Shown piece after piece: positions 28,275 to 37,015 of a stretch of DNA of 64,000 nt. Source of the DNA: Ketobacter sp. MCCC 1A13808. GTDB lineage: Bacteria; Pseudomonadota; Gammaproteobacteria; Pseudomonadales; Ketobacteraceae. Where the stretch lies: NCBI RefSeq assembly GCF_009746715.1, contig NZ_VRKW01000006.1, positions 186,001-250,000 on the forward strand. The letters run 5' to 3'. Each line of letters opens with the position of its first letter. Position 1 is the first letter of the stretch. The translations under genes and the position numbers were made by a program. The notes beneath the pieces are model-generated. The model was not told the DNA's origin and ran no database searches. It saw nothing but the letters and a program-made list of their open reading frames with translations.

Positions 28275-29926
28275 GACGATTATTCCGATTACTCACCATA
28301 TATGCCGTGTTCGCCCGCTATCGACTGGATGAATTGCTGCCCGACCACGCTGCCAGCGGAATCGTAAAATTCTTCATTCGCTTGCACCCTGCAGCCTGGA
28401 CGGCGTCCACCCAAGTTCACCCCTGGGGCAGGCTAAGGCTGGCGCTGGAACAACTGGGGCCGGTGTTCATTAAATTCGGCCAGCTGCTGTCCACCCGTCA
28501 CGACTTACTCCCGGAAGAAGCCATAGGCGACCTGGCCAATCTGCAGGACAACGTGCCCCCGTTCGGCGAACAAGCGGCTTTTGACATCATTGAAGCTGAG
28601 CTGAAAGGCACGACAGAAGCGCTTTTCGGGCATCTGGAACGCACACCGCTGGCCTCAGCCTCGGTAGCCCAAGTCCACGCAGGCAGCCTTAAGGACGGCC
28701 GGGAAATTGTCGTTAAAGTAATCCGCCCCGGTATCGAAACGCTGGTGCAGCGAGATCTGGCACTGTTACTGACCGGCGCACGCTGGCTGCAAAAAATAGT
28801 CCCGGAAACGAAACGTTTTCACCCGGTTCAGGTGGTCACGGACTACCGACATATTTTATTAGGGGAATTGGACCTGGGGCAGGAAGCCGCCAACGGCGCC
28901 CAGTTCCGTCGCAACTTCGCAGACTCACCGGTCCTGTACGTGCCGGAAGTGCACTGGAATTTGAGTACCAACAAGGTGCTTACCATGGAGCGGGTTTACG
29001 GTGTACCCGTATCCGACACCCAGTCCATGCTGGCTGCCGGAGTCAGCCTGGAGCATCTGTCTGAGCTTGGCGTAGAGATCTTTTTTACCCAGGTATTCCG
29101 GGATAATTTCTTTCATGCGGACATGCATCCCGGCAATGTTATGGTGTCCCTGAAAGATCCGCAGAACCCACAATATCTGTCCCTGGATTGCGCCATTGTC
29201 GGCTCCCTCAGCAAACAGGAGCGCTTCCTGCTGGCCCGCCAGCTCATGGCACTGCTGGATAAGGACTACGAACAGATTGCCATTTTAATGGTGGAAGCTG
29301 GCTGGGTGCCGCAGTCTACCCGCATCCATGAATTCCAGAATGCGCTGCGAACCGTGCTGGAACCGGTATTGGAAAGGCCACTCAATGAAATCGAATTCGG
29401 CCCCATTCTGATTCGCCTGTTCCAGACCGCCAGACGCTTTGAAATGCAGGCCTTACCCCAGTTCATGCTGTTGGAGAAAACCCTGATTCATGTAGAAGGA
29501 TTGGGGCGGCAGCTATACCCGGAGCTGGATATCTGGGAAATCGGCCGCCCTTTGCTGGAACAATGGCTCAGGGATCAAATCGGCCCCGGCGCCATAATGC
29601 AGACCATCAAGCGGAACGGCCCGGCCCTGATCGAACAAATTCCGCATATTCCGAAATTAGCCTGGGATGCGCTGCAAGAGATGCGTAAACTCAGTGAGAA
29701 CCAGCAAAAGTTGCTGCAGCAAGTTGAACAAGGCCACCTGAAACAGCTGCGCCGTGATCGCATCATCACATTGCTCGGCCTGATTGGCTTAGGCGCAGGA
29801 CTGAGTTGGGGCTTTAATCCGCATTGGTCTCTGAGCTGGAGTGAGATCCCGCTGGGGGCCTGGGTGATATCAGCCCTGGGGGCGTCCCTGATTCTGACCC
29901 GCTTGCGGTCCAACCCTGATGATTGA
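28271..29926 (+). CDS. ubiB: Ubiquinone biosynthesis regulatory protein UbiB
   Basis: ABC1-family atypical kinase/ATPase required for ubiquinone synthesis, anchored in the inner membrane. The 551-residue product has VFIKFGQLLSTRHDLLPEE (KxGQ motif), ASASVAQVHAG (Ala-rich loop), IVVKVIRPG, FFHADMHPGNVMV and two C-terminal hydrophobic helices (about 494-545) as in UbiB. It starts at TTG 28271, whose last two bases form the ubiJ stop. Confidence 0.95.
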   Translation: MRRLFRLLTIYAVFARYRLDELLPDHAASGIVKFFIRLHPAAWTASTQVHPWGRLRLALEQLGPVFIKFGQLLSTRHDLLPEEAIGDLANLQDNVPPFGEQAAFDIIEAELKGTTEALFGHLERTPLASASVAQVHAGSLKDGREIVVKVIRPGIETLVQRDLALLLTGARWLQKIVPETKRFHPVQVVTDYRHILLGELDLGQEAANGAQFRRNFADSPVLYVPEVHWNLSTNKVLTMERVYGVPVSDTQSMLAAGVSLEHLSELGVEIFFTQVFRDNFFHADMHPGNVMVSLKDPQNPQYLSLDCAIVGSLSKQERFLLARQLMALLDKDYEQIAILMVEAGWVPQSTRIHEFQNALRTVLEPVLERPLNEIEFGPILIRLFQTARRFEMQALPQFMLLEKTLIHVEGLGRQLYPELDIWEIGRPLLEQWLRDQIGPGAIMQTIKRNGPALIEQIPHIPKLAWDALQEMRKLSENQQKLLQQVEQGHLKQLRRDRIITLLGLIGLGAGLSWGFNPHWSLSWSEIPLGAWVISALGASLILTRLRSNPDD

Positions 29927-29990
29927 TAACGTATTGGCCAAAGAGTGACGTTGGTCCAACCAATCCATTGACTTCCCTTGTAATATATCT

Positions 29991-30320
29991 ATGAATGACA
30001 TACTAGTGGCACTGGACAAAGTGCTCGAAGAACGAAGACAATCCGAACCGGAAAGCTCCTATGTATCCGGGCTCTATCATAAAGGCCTGAATAAGATACT
30101 GGAAAAAGTCGGAGAAGAAGCAACTGAAACCCTGCTGGCGGCAAAAGACGCCGAACTCAGTCAATCCTATGACGATGTGATCTATGAAACCGCAGATCTT
30201 TGGTTCCATAGCCTGGTCATGTTGCATAAGCTGGGACTGTCTTCCACGGATATAATGAAAGAACTAGAGCGGCGCTTTGATCTATCCGGTTTAGCCGAGA
30301 AAGAAAGTCGCTCAAAATAA
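29991..30320 (+). CDS. hisE: Phosphoribosyl-ATP pyrophosphatase HisE
   Basis: Second step of histidine biosynthesis: hydrolysis of PR-ATP to PR-AMP. The 109-residue product carries the all-alpha MazG-like motif with [15 protein letters not shown] (about 38-52) and [17 protein letters not shown], holding the metal-binding Glu/Asp residues. It is a single-function HisE, not fused to HisI. The hisI gene that normally sits between ubiB and hisE in Pseudomonas is not here. It is followed 24 bp later by tatA. Confidence 0.94.
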   Translation: MNDILVALDKVLEERRQSEPESSYVSGLYHKGLNKILEKVGEEATETLLAAKDAELSQSYDDVIYETADLWFHSLVMLHKLGLSSTDIMKELERRFDLSGLAEKESRSK

Positions 30321-30344
30321 AACAAATAAGACAGGAGTAACCCC

Positions 30345-30581
30345 ATGGGTTTTGGCGGAATCGGAATTTGGCAATTATTAATCGTATTGGCAATCATCCT
30401 GCTGATCTTCGGCACCAAACGTCTACGTAATCTGGGTGGCGATCTGGGTGGTGCAATCAAAGGCTTCAAAAGCGCCATGAGTGACGAAGAGAAAAAAGCG
30501 GAAGAAGCCCGGCAAATAAAAGAAAACGCTGAGGGTGACGTGATTGACGCCACCGCCGAGAAGAAAAAAGACCAAGTCTGA
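30345..30581 (+). CDS. tatA: Twin-arginine translocase subunit TatA
   Basis: Pore-forming component of the Tat pathway for folded proteins. The 78-residue product has an N-terminal helix ([18 protein letters not shown], residues 5-22), the conserved [14 protein letters not shown] hinge, an amphipathic helix and a charged acidic/basic tail. AGGAGT precedes the ATG. First of tatABC. Confidence 0.96.
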   Translation: MGFGGIGIWQLLIVLAIILLIFGTKRLRNLGGDLGGAIKGFKSAMSDEEKKAEEARQIKENAEGDVIDATAEKKKDQV

Positions 30582-30597
30582 CTGAGTAACCGACACG

Positions 30598-31014
30598 ATG
30601 TTTGATATTGGCTTTTTTGAATTGGTGCTACTGGGCATCGTTGGCCTGCTGGTGCTGGGCCCTGAGCGCCTGCCCCACGCCATCCGCATGGGCAGCGCCT
30701 ATATGGGTAAAATCCGCCGCGCAGTAATGAACGTGCGGGAAGAGTTTGAGCGTGAAGTCAACATGCAGGAAATTCAGCAACGCATCAAACAACAAATGGA
30801 TGAGTCCGGTATCACCGAGGCCCATAAATCCCTACAGGATCTGAAATCCGGTGTAGAAAGCCAGCACATCCTGCCACCGGATCCAAAACCGGCGGCGGCC
30901 AAAGCAGAAACAGACCCTGATACCGCACATAATCCGACGCGGCCCGAAAACGAAGCGGAACCGTTACCGGAAACCACCCCACCCCGTCCGGACAAAGAAT
31001 CCCCCAAAGCATGA
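30598..31014 (+). CDS. tatB: Twin-arginine translocase subunit TatB
   Basis: Part of the TatBC substrate receptor. The 138-residue product starts MFDIGFFELVLLGIVGLLVLGPERLP, the TatB-type helix and GPERLP hinge with the conserved Glu. A long amphipathic helix and a Pro/Glu-rich tail follow. It lies 16 bp after tatA and overlaps the tatC start by 4 bp. Confidence 0.96.
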   Translation: MFDIGFFELVLLGIVGLLVLGPERLPHAIRMGSAYMGKIRRAVMNVREEFEREVNMQEIQQRIKQQMDESGITEAHKSLQDLKSGVESQHILPPDPKPAAAKAETDPDTAHNPTRPENEAEPLPETTPPRPDKESPKA

Positions 31015-31802
31015 AGAAGTTACCGCCTCCCGACACCACCGACTCCAACCTGACGTTGATCGGGCATCTGGTAGAACTGCGCCAGCGGGTGATGAAATCG
31101 CTACTCGCGATATTGATTGTGTTTCTGGCACTGATTTATTTTTCCAATGACATTTACGAACTGGTTTCCAAGCCAATTCGCGATCAACTGCCAGCCGGCA
31201 CCACGATGATCGCCACGGACATCACATCAACGTTTTTCGCTCCGTTCAAACTGACGTTGGTGGTCGCCTTCTTTTTAGCAATGCCGGTTGTGCTGGGCCA
31301 AGCCTGGCGCTTTATTGCTCCGGGGCTGTACGATCATGAGCGCAAATACGCCGTGCCGCTGCTGGCCATGAGCGTGTTGCTGTTTTACGGCGGCATTGCC
31401 TTCGCCCACTTTGTTATTTTTCCGCTGATTATGAATTTCTTTGTTCTGGCGAGCCCGGAAAACGTCACCGTGGCACCGGATATTGCGTCTTACCTGACCA
31501 TCGCCCTGAAGTTATTCTTCGCCTTTGGCCTCGCCTTCGAAATTCCGATTGCGACCATGCTGTTAATTTGGAGCGGCATCACGGATGTCCAGGATTTATC
31601 CAAAAAACGGCCTTATGTCATATTATTCTGTTTTGTCTTTGGTATGTTACTGACTCCACCGGATCCGTTTTCACAGTCCATGCTGGCTATTCCCATGTGG
31701 TTACTGTTTGAGGTTGGATTATTGCTAGGCCGTGTGGTAAAAAAGCGCGGTAACGAAAGTGGCAATGAAAACGACGATTTTATTGAAAACAAATCCGATT
31801 AA
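31011..31802 (+). CDS. tatC: Twin-arginine translocase subunit TatC
   Basis: Six-helix inner-membrane protein that recognises the twin-arginine signal. The 263-residue product has LIGHLVELRQRVMKSL at the N-terminus, FKLTLVVAFFLAMPVVLGQAWRFIAPGLY, and LTPPDPFSQSMLAIPMWLLFEVG toward the C-terminus. The C-terminal tail is charged (KKRGNESGNENDDF). Complete and co-transcribed with tatAB. Confidence 0.97.
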   Translation: MKKLPPPDTTDSNLTLIGHLVELRQRVMKSLLAILIVFLALIYFSNDIYELVSKPIRDQLPAGTTMIATDITSTFFAPFKLTLVVAFFLAMPVVLGQAWRFIAPGLYDHERKYAVPLLAMSVLLFYGGIAFAHFVIFPLIMNFFVLASPENVTVAPDIASYLTIALKLFFAFGLAFEIPIATMLLIWSGITDVQDLSKKRPYVILFCFVFGMLLTPPDPFSQSMLAIPMWLLFEVGLLLGRVVKKRGNESGNENDDFIENKSD

Positions 31803-31820
31803 AAGCAGGGTTCTGAATAG

Positions 31821-32114
31821 TTGAAGCACCGAACACGGCCGCCCTATAAAATTCTAATACTGCTATTAGGCTTCTGGCTGGTGTCTGCCCAGACGCTGGT
31901 GCTCGCGCACGATTCCACCCACGCTGTTCATATCCACAAACAAATTTGTGACGATCTGGGGGCCATCGGCGGCAACCTGCTGGGTGTCGCCCCCGACTTC
32001 ACGCTGCCCGATCCGGAACCAACCCCTCCGTTATACATCCTACCCCCTGAGTATCTTAGCGGCTATCAACTCACACTGGCTTACCAATCCAGAGCGCCAC
32101 CGTCCTTCACATAA
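31821..32114 (+). CDS. Small exported protein, possibly metal-associated
   Basis: The 97-residue frame starts at TTG 31821, 18 bp after tatC. It has a basic N-terminus, a signal-like helix (ILILLLGFWLVSAQTLVLA, about 11-29), then a His-rich stretch AHDSTHAVHIHKQ, a Pro-rich region and the end YQSRAPPSF. Small exported proteins with HxxH motifs and an RAPP-like tail are often found beside heavy-metal systems (DUF2946-like), which fits the genes that follow. The assignment is by resemblance only and the ribosome-binding site is weak. Confidence 0.5.
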   Translation: MKHRTRPPYKILILLLGFWLVSAQTLVLAHDSTHAVHIHKQICDDLGAIGGNLLGVAPDFTLPDPEPTPPLYILPPEYLSGYQLTLAYQSRAPPSFT

Positions 32115-32199
32115 GTCACGACATCCTGCGGGCTCAAACCCGCCATAACGTTGCTTCCATTCAAAAGGCAACACACTCTTATATGTGAAGGAGCTTCTC

Positions 32200-33465
32200 A
32201 TGCTCAAGTTAAACACTGCCGGCTATTCGGCGGCTGCACTTTCCTGCGCCACTTTTTTCTGCCTTGATATCAATGCCCACGCCGAAACCGGCAACATCAG
32301 CGGCAATCAATTTAACCCTGCCATCAGTTTGATTCTGGACGGCCGCTACAGCCAATATCACGATGATTTTGAATTACCCGGTGTGATTGTGGGTCCCGAA
32401 GCGGAATTGCCTGCCAACGGCTTCAGCCTGGGGCACTCGGAGCTCACCATCAGTGCCAATGTCGATGATGTGTTCTATGGCAGTACCAGCCTGGCGTTTC
32501 ACGAACACGATGGCGAAACCGAAGTGGAACTGGAAGAAGCCTACCTTGAAACCCTTGGGCTCGGGCACGGTGCCAGCATTAAATTTGGGCGCTTTCTGTC
32601 GAACATCGGCTATATGAACAGCCAGCACGAACACGCCTGGACTTTTTATGACGCCCCCCTTATCTACAACGCCCTGTTCGGAAAAGCGTTGTATGACGAC
32701 GGTGTGCAACTGCGCTGGCTGGCACCCACTGACGTCTACCTGGAATTCGGCGCTGAGTTCAGCCGAGGCGAACGCTTCCCGGGGGGCACCAGCACCAAAG
32801 GCAATCAGGGCCGTGCCCTGTTCGCTAAAATCGGCAGCGACCTTGGCAATAACGCCAGCTGGCAATTGGGGTTGTCATCCTATACCACCGCCTATGATCA
32901 ACGTAGCAGCGAAGACCACCACCACGAGGAAACCGATCACGAAGCGGAATTTCTGCTGCAAAACGGCGACGTACAGATCAGCGGAGTAGATGGTGTATTC
33001 AAGTGGGCGCCCACCGGCAACCCGCAACACCAACAGTGGGTATTGCAAGCAGAATACTTTGAAAAAGACGAAGAGGCCGAGGCCCGGCTGGAGGAACACT
33101 CCGATGCCGGAGACGCGTCTATTCTCAATCAATACGATGGCGTACTGTCAGGCTACTATGCCCAAATCGGCTATCGGTTTCACCCGCAATGGCGCACCGC
33201 CATACGTTATGAAGCGATCGAACCCGATAATCAATTCACTGTTTTGCAAAGCGACGGTATCGATCCGGATGAGTTTCTGGAAGAAACGGAACTCGGCAGC
33301 GACGAGACCATCACCCGCAACAGCATCATGCTGGAATACAATCACAGCGAATTTTCCCGCATACGTTTGCAGTATAACCACAGTGACTGGAGCGAGGATC
33401 GCGACGATCTATGGTTAATTCAATACACCATGAGCCTGGGCAGCCACGGCGCTCACCAATATTAA
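32200..33465 (+). CDS. His-rich outer-membrane beta-barrel, putative metal porin
   Basis: The 421-residue product has a signal peptide (about 1-28, ending INAHA) followed by alternating amphipathic strands. Many aromatic residues sit at strand ends (GYYAQIGYRFHPQWRTAIRY, RIRLQYNHSDWSED), typical of a porin-like barrel of 14-16 strands. A His/Glu-rich external-loop-like segment EDHHHEETDHEAEF lies at about 236-250, suggesting metal capture. AAGGAG precedes ATG 32200; an upstream GTG at 32185 is less likely. The next two genes encode a ZnuA-like and a ZnuB-like protein, so metal entry through the outer membrane is a reasonable inference. Confidence 0.7.
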   Translation: MLKLNTAGYSAAALSCATFFCLDINAHAETGNISGNQFNPAISLILDGRYSQYHDDFELPGVIVGPEAELPANGFSLGHSELTISANVDDVFYGSTSLAFHEHDGETEVELEEAYLETLGLGHGASIKFGRFLSNIGYMNSQHEHAWTFYDAPLIYNALFGKALYDDGVQLRWLAPTDVYLEFGAEFSRGERFPGGTSTKGNQGRALFAKIGSDLGNNASWQLGLSSYTTAYDQRSSEDHHHEETDHEAEFLLQNGDVQISGVDGVFKWAPTGNPQHQQWVLQAEYFEKDEEAEARLEEHSDAGDASILNQYDGVLSGYYAQIGYRFHPQWRTAIRYEAIEPDNQFTVLQSDGIDPDEFLEETELGSDETITRNSIMLEYNHSEFSRIRLQYNHSDWSEDRDDLWLIQYTMSLGSHGAHQY

Positions 33466-33512
33466 CCGTGCAGACCGTTGCGCAACGACCAATTAAGCAA
33501 GGAAACCGCACA

Positions 33513-34406
33513 ATGAAAACGTTGATTGTATCGATCTGCCTGCTACTGCCATCAATGGCCTGGGCAAAATTAAATGTATTCGCCTGCGAACCTGAGTGGG
33601 CTTCACTAACACAACAGCTGGGCGGAGAGCGGGTGAACGTATACAGCGCCACCACGGCGCAGCAGGACCCCCACCACGTAGAAGCACGCCCTTCGCTGAT
33701 TGCTAAAATACGCAACGCCGATCTGGTTGTGTGCAGCGGTGCAGAGCTGGAAACCGGTTGGTTACCGTTGCTACTGCGGCGATCCGGTAATCCAGCGGTT
33801 CAGACCCGACAACCCGGTTATTTTGAAGCCGCCATGCAGGTAGAAAGACTGGAAATTCCGAAAGCCTTGGATCGCTCAATGGGGGATGTACACGGTGCCG
33901 GTAGCCCGCATGTGCACCTGGACCCGAACCGTCTGCATACCATTGCAGCAAAGCTATCCCAACGTTTGGCGCTGATCGATGAAGCCAATGCAGCGGCTTA
34001 CCAGGCGCAGTGGCAAGAGTTCTCGCAACAATGGCGACGCAAGATCAGCCAATGGGAGCAACAGGCAATAAAATTGTCCGGCAAGAAAGTCGTGGTTTAT
34101 CACCAGGATTGGGTGTATCTGAATCATTGGTTGGGGATACAACGGGTCGCTACCATCGAACCCCGGCCGGGGGTGCCACCCAGCGCTGCAGACCAAAAGC
34201 GTTTGCTTGAGCAATTACAAACGCAACCCGCGGATGCAATTGTCATAGCCGCTTACCAAAATGACAAAGCAGCACGCTGGCTTGCCGATAAAACCGGGTT
34301 GCCGGTGATTCAGCTGCCCTACACCGTAGGCGGCGACGAGCAAAGCACGGATCTCACCGCATTAATGGATCGTACTGTAACGCTGCTGAACGGGATACAG
34401 CGGTGA
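33513..34406 (+). CDS. Periplasmic metal-binding protein, ZnuA-like (ABC transporter cluster A-I)
   Basis: Predicted zinc/manganese-type solute-binding protein. From ATG 33513 it is 297 residues with a signal peptide MKTLIVSICLLLPSMAWA. Candidate metal ligands are His54/His55 in QQDPHHVEARPS, the HVHLDP segment, YHQDW and a C-terminal Asp/Glu region near VGGDEQ. The fold signature of two lobes joined by a long helix is consistent with ZnuA. The usual His-rich loop is reduced to GDVHGAGSPHVH. It follows the porin by 47 bp and overlaps the permease gene by 4 bp. Confidence 0.85.
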   Translation: MKTLIVSICLLLPSMAWAKLNVFACEPEWASLTQQLGGERVNVYSATTAQQDPHHVEARPSLIAKIRNADLVVCSGAELETGWLPLLLRRSGNPAVQTRQPGYFEAAMQVERLEIPKALDRSMGDVHGAGSPHVHLDPNRLHTIAAKLSQRLALIDEANAAAYQAQWQEFSQQWRRKISQWEQQAIKLSGKKVVVYHQDWVYLNHWLGIQRVATIEPRPGVPPSAADQKRLLEQLQTQPADAIVIAAYQNDKAARWLADKTGLPVIQLPYTVGGDEQSTDLTALMDRTVTLLNGIQR

Positions 34407-35179
34407 ACCTAAGCGATTGGACTTTTCTAATGCCGGTGTTTCTCGCCGGCATTGTGGTGGTCTTATCCCACGTGCCGCTGGGACAAGAAGTGGTAAAGCG
34501 CGGGATCATTTTTATTGATCTGGCGATCGCCCAAATTGCCGGAGTCGGCGTTATTGCCGCGCGGCTGCTGGATGTGGACAGCGCCTGGGGTACTCAACTT
34601 TTTGCTGCCGGTGCCGCCCTGATTGGTGCGCTTATTTTGGTGTTCACCGAGCGCAAACTGGGACGCTACCAGGAACCCCTGATCGGCATCCTGTTTGTGC
34701 TCGCTGCCAGCCTGGGATTGTTGCTGTTGTCTCATGATCCCCACGGCGGTGAAGCCTTAAAAGAAATGCTTTCCGGCCAGATTCTGTGGGTTACCTGGCA
34801 GCAGGTCGCTGTCAGCTCCGCTGTTCTGATGTCGATTAGTGTGGTCTGGATGCTATTCAGAAAACGCCTGGGCCACGCGGGTTTCTATCTGCTGTTCGCC
34901 CTGACAGTGACCACCAGTGTGCAACTGGTCGGCGTCTATCTGGTGTTCGCCAGCCTGGTGATCCCGGCTTTAGCCATGCGCAATGTCGCTGAACGGAAGT
35001 GGCGCGCCGGGCTCTATTGGGGCTGGGGAATCGGCATACTTGGGTACGGGGCCGGGCTCACACTGTCTTATCACTTTGACATTGCGACCTCGCCACTGAT
35101 CGTTTGGGCGTTGGCAGTATGTGCTTTGGCAGGCTTTTTTATCAGTTCAAACAGCGCTAGGTTTCCAACAAAAAAGTGA
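34403..35179 (+). CDS. Metal ABC transporter permease, ZnuB-like
   Basis: Multi-pass inner-membrane permease of the ABC-3 family (zinc, manganese, iron). The 258-residue product has about eight hydrophobic helices; FIDLAIAQIAGVG (about 32-44) and LVGVYLVFASLVIPALAMRN match family segments that face the ATPase. It starts at GTG 34403 overlapping the preceding stop. No ATP-binding subunit gene follows; instead dtd converges and overlaps its last 23 bases. The ATPase must be encoded elsewhere or the system is incomplete. Confidence 0.88.
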   Translation: MNLSDWTFLMPVFLAGIVVVLSHVPLGQEVVKRGIIFIDLAIAQIAGVGVIAARLLDVDSAWGTQLFAAGAALIGALILVFTERKLGRYQEPLIGILFVLAASLGLLLLSHDPHGGEALKEMLSGQILWVTWQQVAVSSAVLMSISVVWMLFRKRLGHAGFYLLFALTVTTSVQLVGVYLVFASLVIPALAMRNVAERKWRAGLYWGWGIGILGYGAGLTLSYHFDIATSPLIVWALAVCALAGFFISSNSARFPTKK

Positions 35180-35594
35180 CAGGACCATCGTTCGTTAACG
35201 CAACTTTCATGTCTGCTCCGAATTGACCACAGGCTACCGGGCTCATCGCGGCACGAGCCGTGTTAACAAAATATTGATACAGCGCCTCGCCCGAACCGGC
35301 AGAGGCGCCACCAGAAAACCCGGGGCGCAATCCTTTGCGGGTATCGGCAACCAAAGTAAATTGCGACACAATCAGTAAACCGCCACCCACCTCCAACAAT
35401 GAGCGATTCATTTTGCCGTTATCGTCATTAAATATTCGGTAGTGCGTGATACGGTGCAGCAACTTATCGGCTCGGGCTTCGTCGTCGTTTTTCTCCACCC
35501 CCAGCAGCACCAATAGGCCCTGATCAATGGCGCCTATTGTATTGCCCTCGACTTCAACGGATGCCTGTGACACCCGCTGGATCAAACCTTTCAT
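35157..35594 (-). CDS. dtd: D-aminoacyl-tRNA deacylase
   Basis: Hydrolyses mischarged D-aminoacyl-tRNA. From ATG 35594 the protein is 145 residues, MKGLIQRVSQASVEVEG. It has the two active-site motifs SQFTLVA (about 78-84) and NDGPVTFLLE (about 135-144). A frame start at 35618 would add eight unconserved residues. It converges with the metal permease and precedes, on the same strand, nothing else in the operon; pip lies just upstream, as in Pseudomonas. Confidence 0.96.
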   Translation of the reverse strand: MKGLIQRVSQASVEVEGNTIGAIDQGLLVLLGVEKNDDEARADKLLHRITHYRIFNDDNGKMNRSLLEVGGGLLIVSQFTLVADTRKGLRPGFSGGASAGSGEALYQYFVNTARAAMSPVACGQFGADMKVALTNDGPVTFLLET

Positions 35595-35646
35595 AACGCT
35601 CCTGCTCGGGCACTGCATCAGACCATCATCACCGTGCGCTGCTTAC

Positions 35647-36606
35647 CTACGCCCGGCTGTTTTGTTTACGTGCCATTTCATCGGTTGCTTTGATCAGGGC
35701 ATCGACGATGCCCGGTTCCATACTGGCATGGCCCGCATCACGAATAATGCTGAGCTCTGAATTTGACCAACTCTGATGCAGCTCCACCGCTTGTTCGATG
35801 GGGCAAATCATGTCATAGCGGCCATGCACAATGATCGACGGAATATGGTCGATCTTAGGCATATTTTGCAGAATTTGGTTTTCCTCAATAAATCCGTTGT
35901 GCCTGAAATAATGCACTTCCATTCTGGAAAGGCTCAATGCCGTATGACCATCAACAAAAAGCCCTTTCATTGCCGGGTTAGGCCGCAAAGTAGCGCACGC
36001 CCCTTCCCACGCCGCCCAGGCTTTTGCTGCCGCCATGCGCTGCAGTTCGTTATCGCCGTTCAACATCTTGTCGTAAGCTTGCAGAATATCGTCACCGCTG
36101 TTCAGCCGGAGCGCCTTCAGCAATTCATTCCACTGATCGGGGAATATCCGGTTGGCGCCATCGCGATAGAACCAATCTATGTCGCGTTTACGACATAAGA
36201 AAACACCTCGCAGGATCATTCCCGCTACCCGCTCTGGATGAGCCTGGGCGTATAGCAGCGCCAAAGTGGAACCCCAGGAACCGCCGAACAAAACCCAGCT
36301 TTCAATACCCAGCAATTCACGGATGGTTTCTATGTCATTGACCAAATCCGGAGTGGTGTTGGTCTTCAGGCTGGCATGGGGAACCGAGCGCCCGCAGCCG
36401 CGCTGATCAAACAGGATGATCCGGTATTTTTCAGGATCGAAGAAACGCCGGTGATAAGGCTCACAGCCGGCGCCGGGGCCGCCGTGCAGAAACAGCACCG
36501 GAATCCCTTGCGGGTTGCCGCACTCCTCCATGTGGATCCGATGAGGCATGTCGACAATGATGCTATGTTCTTTATAAGGTTTTATGTCAGGGTACAGTAC
36601 CTGCAT
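35647..36606 (-). CDS. pip: Proline iminopeptidase
   Basis: Alpha/beta-hydrolase removing N-terminal proline from peptides in the cytoplasm. The 319-residue product has LFLHGGPGAGC (oxyanion region, about 38-48), the nucleophile motif FGGSWGSTLALLYAQAHP (Ser near 111), an Asp in HGRYDMICP and a His in RDAGHASMEPG. Length matches the family. pip and dtd are neighbours in Pseudomonas too. Confidence 0.95.
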   Translation of the reverse strand: MQVLYPDIKPYKEHSIIVDMPHRIHMEECGNPQGIPVLFLHGGPGAGCEPYHRRFFDPEKYRIILFDQRGCGRSVPHASLKTNTTPDLVNDIETIRELLGIESWVLFGGSWGSTLALLYAQAHPERVAGMILRGVFLCRKRDIDWFYRDGANRIFPDQWNELLKALRLNSGDDILQAYDKMLNGDNELQRMAAAKAWAAWEGACATLRPNPAMKGLFVDGHTALSLSRMEVHYFRHNGFIEENQILQNMPKIDHIPSIIVHGRYDMICPIEQAVELHQSWSNSELSIIRDAGHASMEPGIVDALIKATDEMARKQNSRA

Positions 36607-36648
36607 TCAAATCTACTCCACCAGGGTATTGCCCTACTGTAGCTGAAT

Positions 36649-36675
36649 GGGGCAATTGCTGAAAGCAATTAGCCC
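36649..36675. other. Hairpin in the pip leader
   Basis: AATTGCT-GAA-AGCAATT is a perfect 7-bp inverted repeat, extended by GGGC/GCCC across a single bulged A to give an 11-bp stem. It lies 43-69 bases upstream of the pip start with no T-run. It could be a leader structure or regulator site. Confidence 0.4.
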
Positions 36676-36914
36676 GGGGAATGGTCACAATGCGGACAAA
36701 TCCCTGACTGCATCACAGTGTAATGGCGCTGGATAATCTAAAATGCCCCTACTCAGGCATCCCGAGTTCCTTGATGACAATCGAATCCGGCGCTTGCTAA
36801 ACCGGCCAAAAGCTATCTTAGTATGCCCGAAACCGTTAATCGGTCTGGTACGAAATGTCGGGCCAATTTACATTCGATTCAATCAGAGGTTCTGCTCCCT
36901 GACAGCACGCCGCT

Positions 36915-36942
36915 TTGTATAACAACCGGAACTATCTATTAT
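36915..36942 (+). promoter_or_regulatory. Possible promoter of the secreted hydrolase
   Basis: TTGTAT (36915-36920) and TATTAT (36937-36942) are separated by 16 bases, 73 bases before the hydrolase ATG. The match to sigma-70 is moderate. Confidence 0.35.
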
Positions 36943-37015
36943 AAAAACCCACTAACAAGCCGTCGTCAGGATGCCTGATTCACACACCTCAAAGATCAAG
37001 ACCGGAGAACACCCC

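Larger units (their letters stand above)
36607..37015. other. Divergent intergenic region between pip and the hydrolase gene
   Basis: This 409-bp region contains a bulged hairpin at 36649-36675 (pip side) and a possible promoter at 36915-36942 (hydrolase side). The middle (about 36700-36900) shows no gene and no clear repeat. Confidence 0.5.

Noticed and set aside
32115-32199. Possible Zur box before the metal operon barrel gene
   Set aside because: No convincing match to the known Zur palindrome; only a short GTTGC/GCAAC pair is present.
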